From positions 62,001-126,000 of the forward strand of contig DUNG01000034.1 of NCBI GenBank assembly GCA_012839475.1: DNA of 64,000 bases, given 5' to 3'. Below are positions 62,716-64,000 of this stretch, in pieces (the stretch's first letter is position 1; each line of letters starts with the position of its first letter). Below the pieces are notes generated by a model that was not told the origin of the DNA, made no database searches, and worked only from the letters and a program-made list of their open reading frames with translations. Position numbers and translations under genes: made by a program. The DNA is from Petrimonas sp. Lineage in GTDB: Bacteria > Bacteroidota > Bacteroidia > Bacteroidales > Dysgonomonadaceae.

Positions 62716-64000
62716 ATGAAACGAGACGCGTGGATATTAATCGCTTGGCTATGCGCATCAATGTTACTAGCTCAGCATAATGTGAATTACGACGAGGAGA
62801 AAGTACCCAAGTACGTGCTACCTGAACTGCTGCAACTGCAAAATGGGGAAAAGGTAACGAGTGTCGAGCAGTGGGAAAAACAGCGGAGACCCGAAATCAT
62901 GGAGCTGTTTGCATCGGAGGTGTACGGGCGAACACCAACGGATCGAATTAAAGTTACCTACGAAACGATCACTGAAAATCCGAACGCGTTGAAGGGTAAA
63001 GCAACCACCCGGCAAGTGCGGTTTACCTTTTCGAGTGAGGGTGAGAATGGGGACAAAGGTAGGAATGGAAGCGTGAGCGAGGACGAAACGAGGGAGGCGA
63101 TCCTACTGCTCTACATCCCCAACAAGCGCAAGGGAAAAGTACCGGTCTTCGTGGGATACAACTACAACGGGAACCATAGCATCACCCATGACATCAAGGT
63201 ACTATATCCTCCCACGCTTCACCTGGTAGAGGAGCTGGGTAGTCCCGCATGGGAGCGGGACAATCAAACCCGTCGGTGGCCGCTCGAGATAATCATTGAC
63301 CGGGGGTATGCCATTGCAACGATGTGTTACCATGATATTTTTCCAGATAACCCTAGCATGAAGGAGAGGAGCGTAATCCCACTATTCACCGGGTACTCTT
63401 CCAACAACAGGCCTACCAACGAGAAGACAGGATCGGGTTCCACCGGGACAACGGGACAAGACAGCAGTCAGAGTGCTTCCGACGAGTGGCAGGCCATCGG
63501 CGCGTGGGCATGGGGATCGAGCCGAATTGTGGACTACCTGGAAACACAAAAAGAGATAGATAGCGATAAAATCGCCATCATGGGACACTCGCGCCAGGGC
63601 AAGGCCGCCTTGTGGGCGGGTGCGCAAGACGAGCGCTTTAAGGTGGTAATATCCAACGATTCGGGTTGCGGGGGCGCCGCACTCTTCCGGAGGGAGTTCG
63701 GGGAGACCATCGAAATCATCAACAATACTTTCCCGCACTGGTTCTGCGATAACTTCCAAAAGTACAACAAGCGGGAGCCGTCATTACCGATTGACCAGCA
63801 TCAACTAATCGCCCTGATAGCACCCCGAAAAGCGTACGTGGCCAGCGCCAATGAGGACCTGTGGGCCGATCCCAAGGGGGAATTCTTATCTGCCTACCAC
63901 GCGGGACCGGTCTATCGCCTCTATGCCCTATCGGCGATTGACTCGGATACCATGCCGAAACTGCACGCACCCATCATGGAGGATATAGGGTATCACATAC
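62716..64000 (+). CDS. CE15-like glucuronoyl/acetyl esterase, cut by window end
   Basis: The ATG at 62716 gives an open frame of 428 codons to the window edge, four bases after GH16. It has a signal peptide (about 1-20), an N-terminal region with ELFASEVYGRTP (about 56-67), the VFVGYNYNGNH block, and the nucleophile elbow GHSRQGKAALWAGA (about 294-307). LIALIAPRKAYVASANEDLWADP near 372-394 carries the acidic residue. The catalytic His at the end lies beyond the window. The GxSRxGK elbow is typical of CE15 esterases and related acetylxylan-esterase-like proteins. It contains a Gly/Ser/Thr-rich insertion (about 240-260). Confidence 0.8.
   Translation, partial: MKRDAWILIAWLCASMLLAQHNVNYDEEKVPKYVLPELLQLQNGEKVTSVEQWEKQRRPEIMELFASEVYGRTPTDRIKVTYETITENPNALKGKATTRQVRFTFSSEGENGDKGRNGSVSEDETREAILLLYIPNKRKGKVPVFVGYNYNGNHSITHDIKVLYPPTLHLVEELGSPAWERDNQTRRWPLEIIIDRGYAIATMCYHDIFPDNPSMKERSVIPLFTGYSSNNRPTNEKTGSGSTGTTGQDSSQSASDEWQAIGAWAWGSSRIVDYLETQKEIDSDKIAIMGHSRQGKAALWAGAQDERFKVVISNDSGCGGAALFRREFGETIEIINNTFPHWFCDNFQKYNKREPSLPIDQHQLIALIAPRKAYVASANEDLWADPKGEFLSAYHAGPVYRLYALSAIDSDTMPKLHAPIMEDIGYHI

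Overview
This window looks like a Bacteroidales chromosome, most likely Dysgonomonadaceae-like (Proteiniphilum/Petrimonas relatives; that rank is an inference). The evidence is two SusC/SusD systems, an ECF sigma/FecR pair with an STN-type SusC, DUF3822 next to rsmD, TAnnTTTG promoter boxes, AT-rich leaders instead of Shine-Dalgarno sites, and lipoproteins with acidic residues just after the lipobox cysteine.

Region 1 (1-4.7 kb, minus strand) is the head of the division and cell wall cluster: mraZ, rsmH, an ftsL-like gene, ftsI with one PASTA domain, and murE cut by the window edge. A 10-bp-spaced GTGG repeat upstream of mraZ looks like its own operator. Divergent to it (4.9-6.8 kb) is a two-gene unit matching glsA/glsB, the O- and N-acyltransferases of glycine lipid synthesis.

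Region 2 (7.1-23.1 kb) is a starch/maltodextrin utilisation locus: SusC, SusD, SusE-like, SusF-like, two GH13 enzymes, then on the other strand an M23 peptidase, an MFS sugar transporter and a LacI regulator. A LacI-type palindrome lies upstream of susC and no SusR-type regulator is present, so LacI control is likely. The leader of the first GH13 gene seems to carry a 79-bp insertion within a sequence that is uninterrupted upstream of a lipoprotein gene at 26.3 kb.

Region 3 (23.3-34.5 kb) is mostly housekeeping: arginine deiminase, YjjG-like phosphatase, a coiled-coil lipoprotein, rsmI, an unknown protein, a RecD-like helicase, DUF3822-rsmD, MgtE, a glutaminase-like lipoprotein and an aspartate dehydrogenase-like protein. 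Two short tandem arrays separate the latter from a catalytically degenerate 2-hydroxyacid dehydrogenase-like gene.

Region 4 (35.5-64 kb) is a second, larger polysaccharide utilisation locus. A tannase-like esterase is divergent to an ECF sigma factor and FecR anti-sigma factor. These are followed by an STN-SusC, SusD, a fasciclin lipoprotein, an Ig-like surface lipoprotein, an agarase-like glycosidase, a GH71/99-like protein, GH2, a GH36-like enzyme, GH172 (DUF2961), GH29, a serine-type sulfatase, GH16 and a CE15-like esterase running off the end. The enzyme set suggests a sulfated, fucose- or galactose-rich polysaccharide, but the substrate is unproven. The locus is being remodelled: it holds a deleted GH109 gene, a truncated lipoprotein gene and the stub of an AAA ATPase gene, the last at the start of a distinctly AT-rich stretch (about 53.1-60.1 kb).
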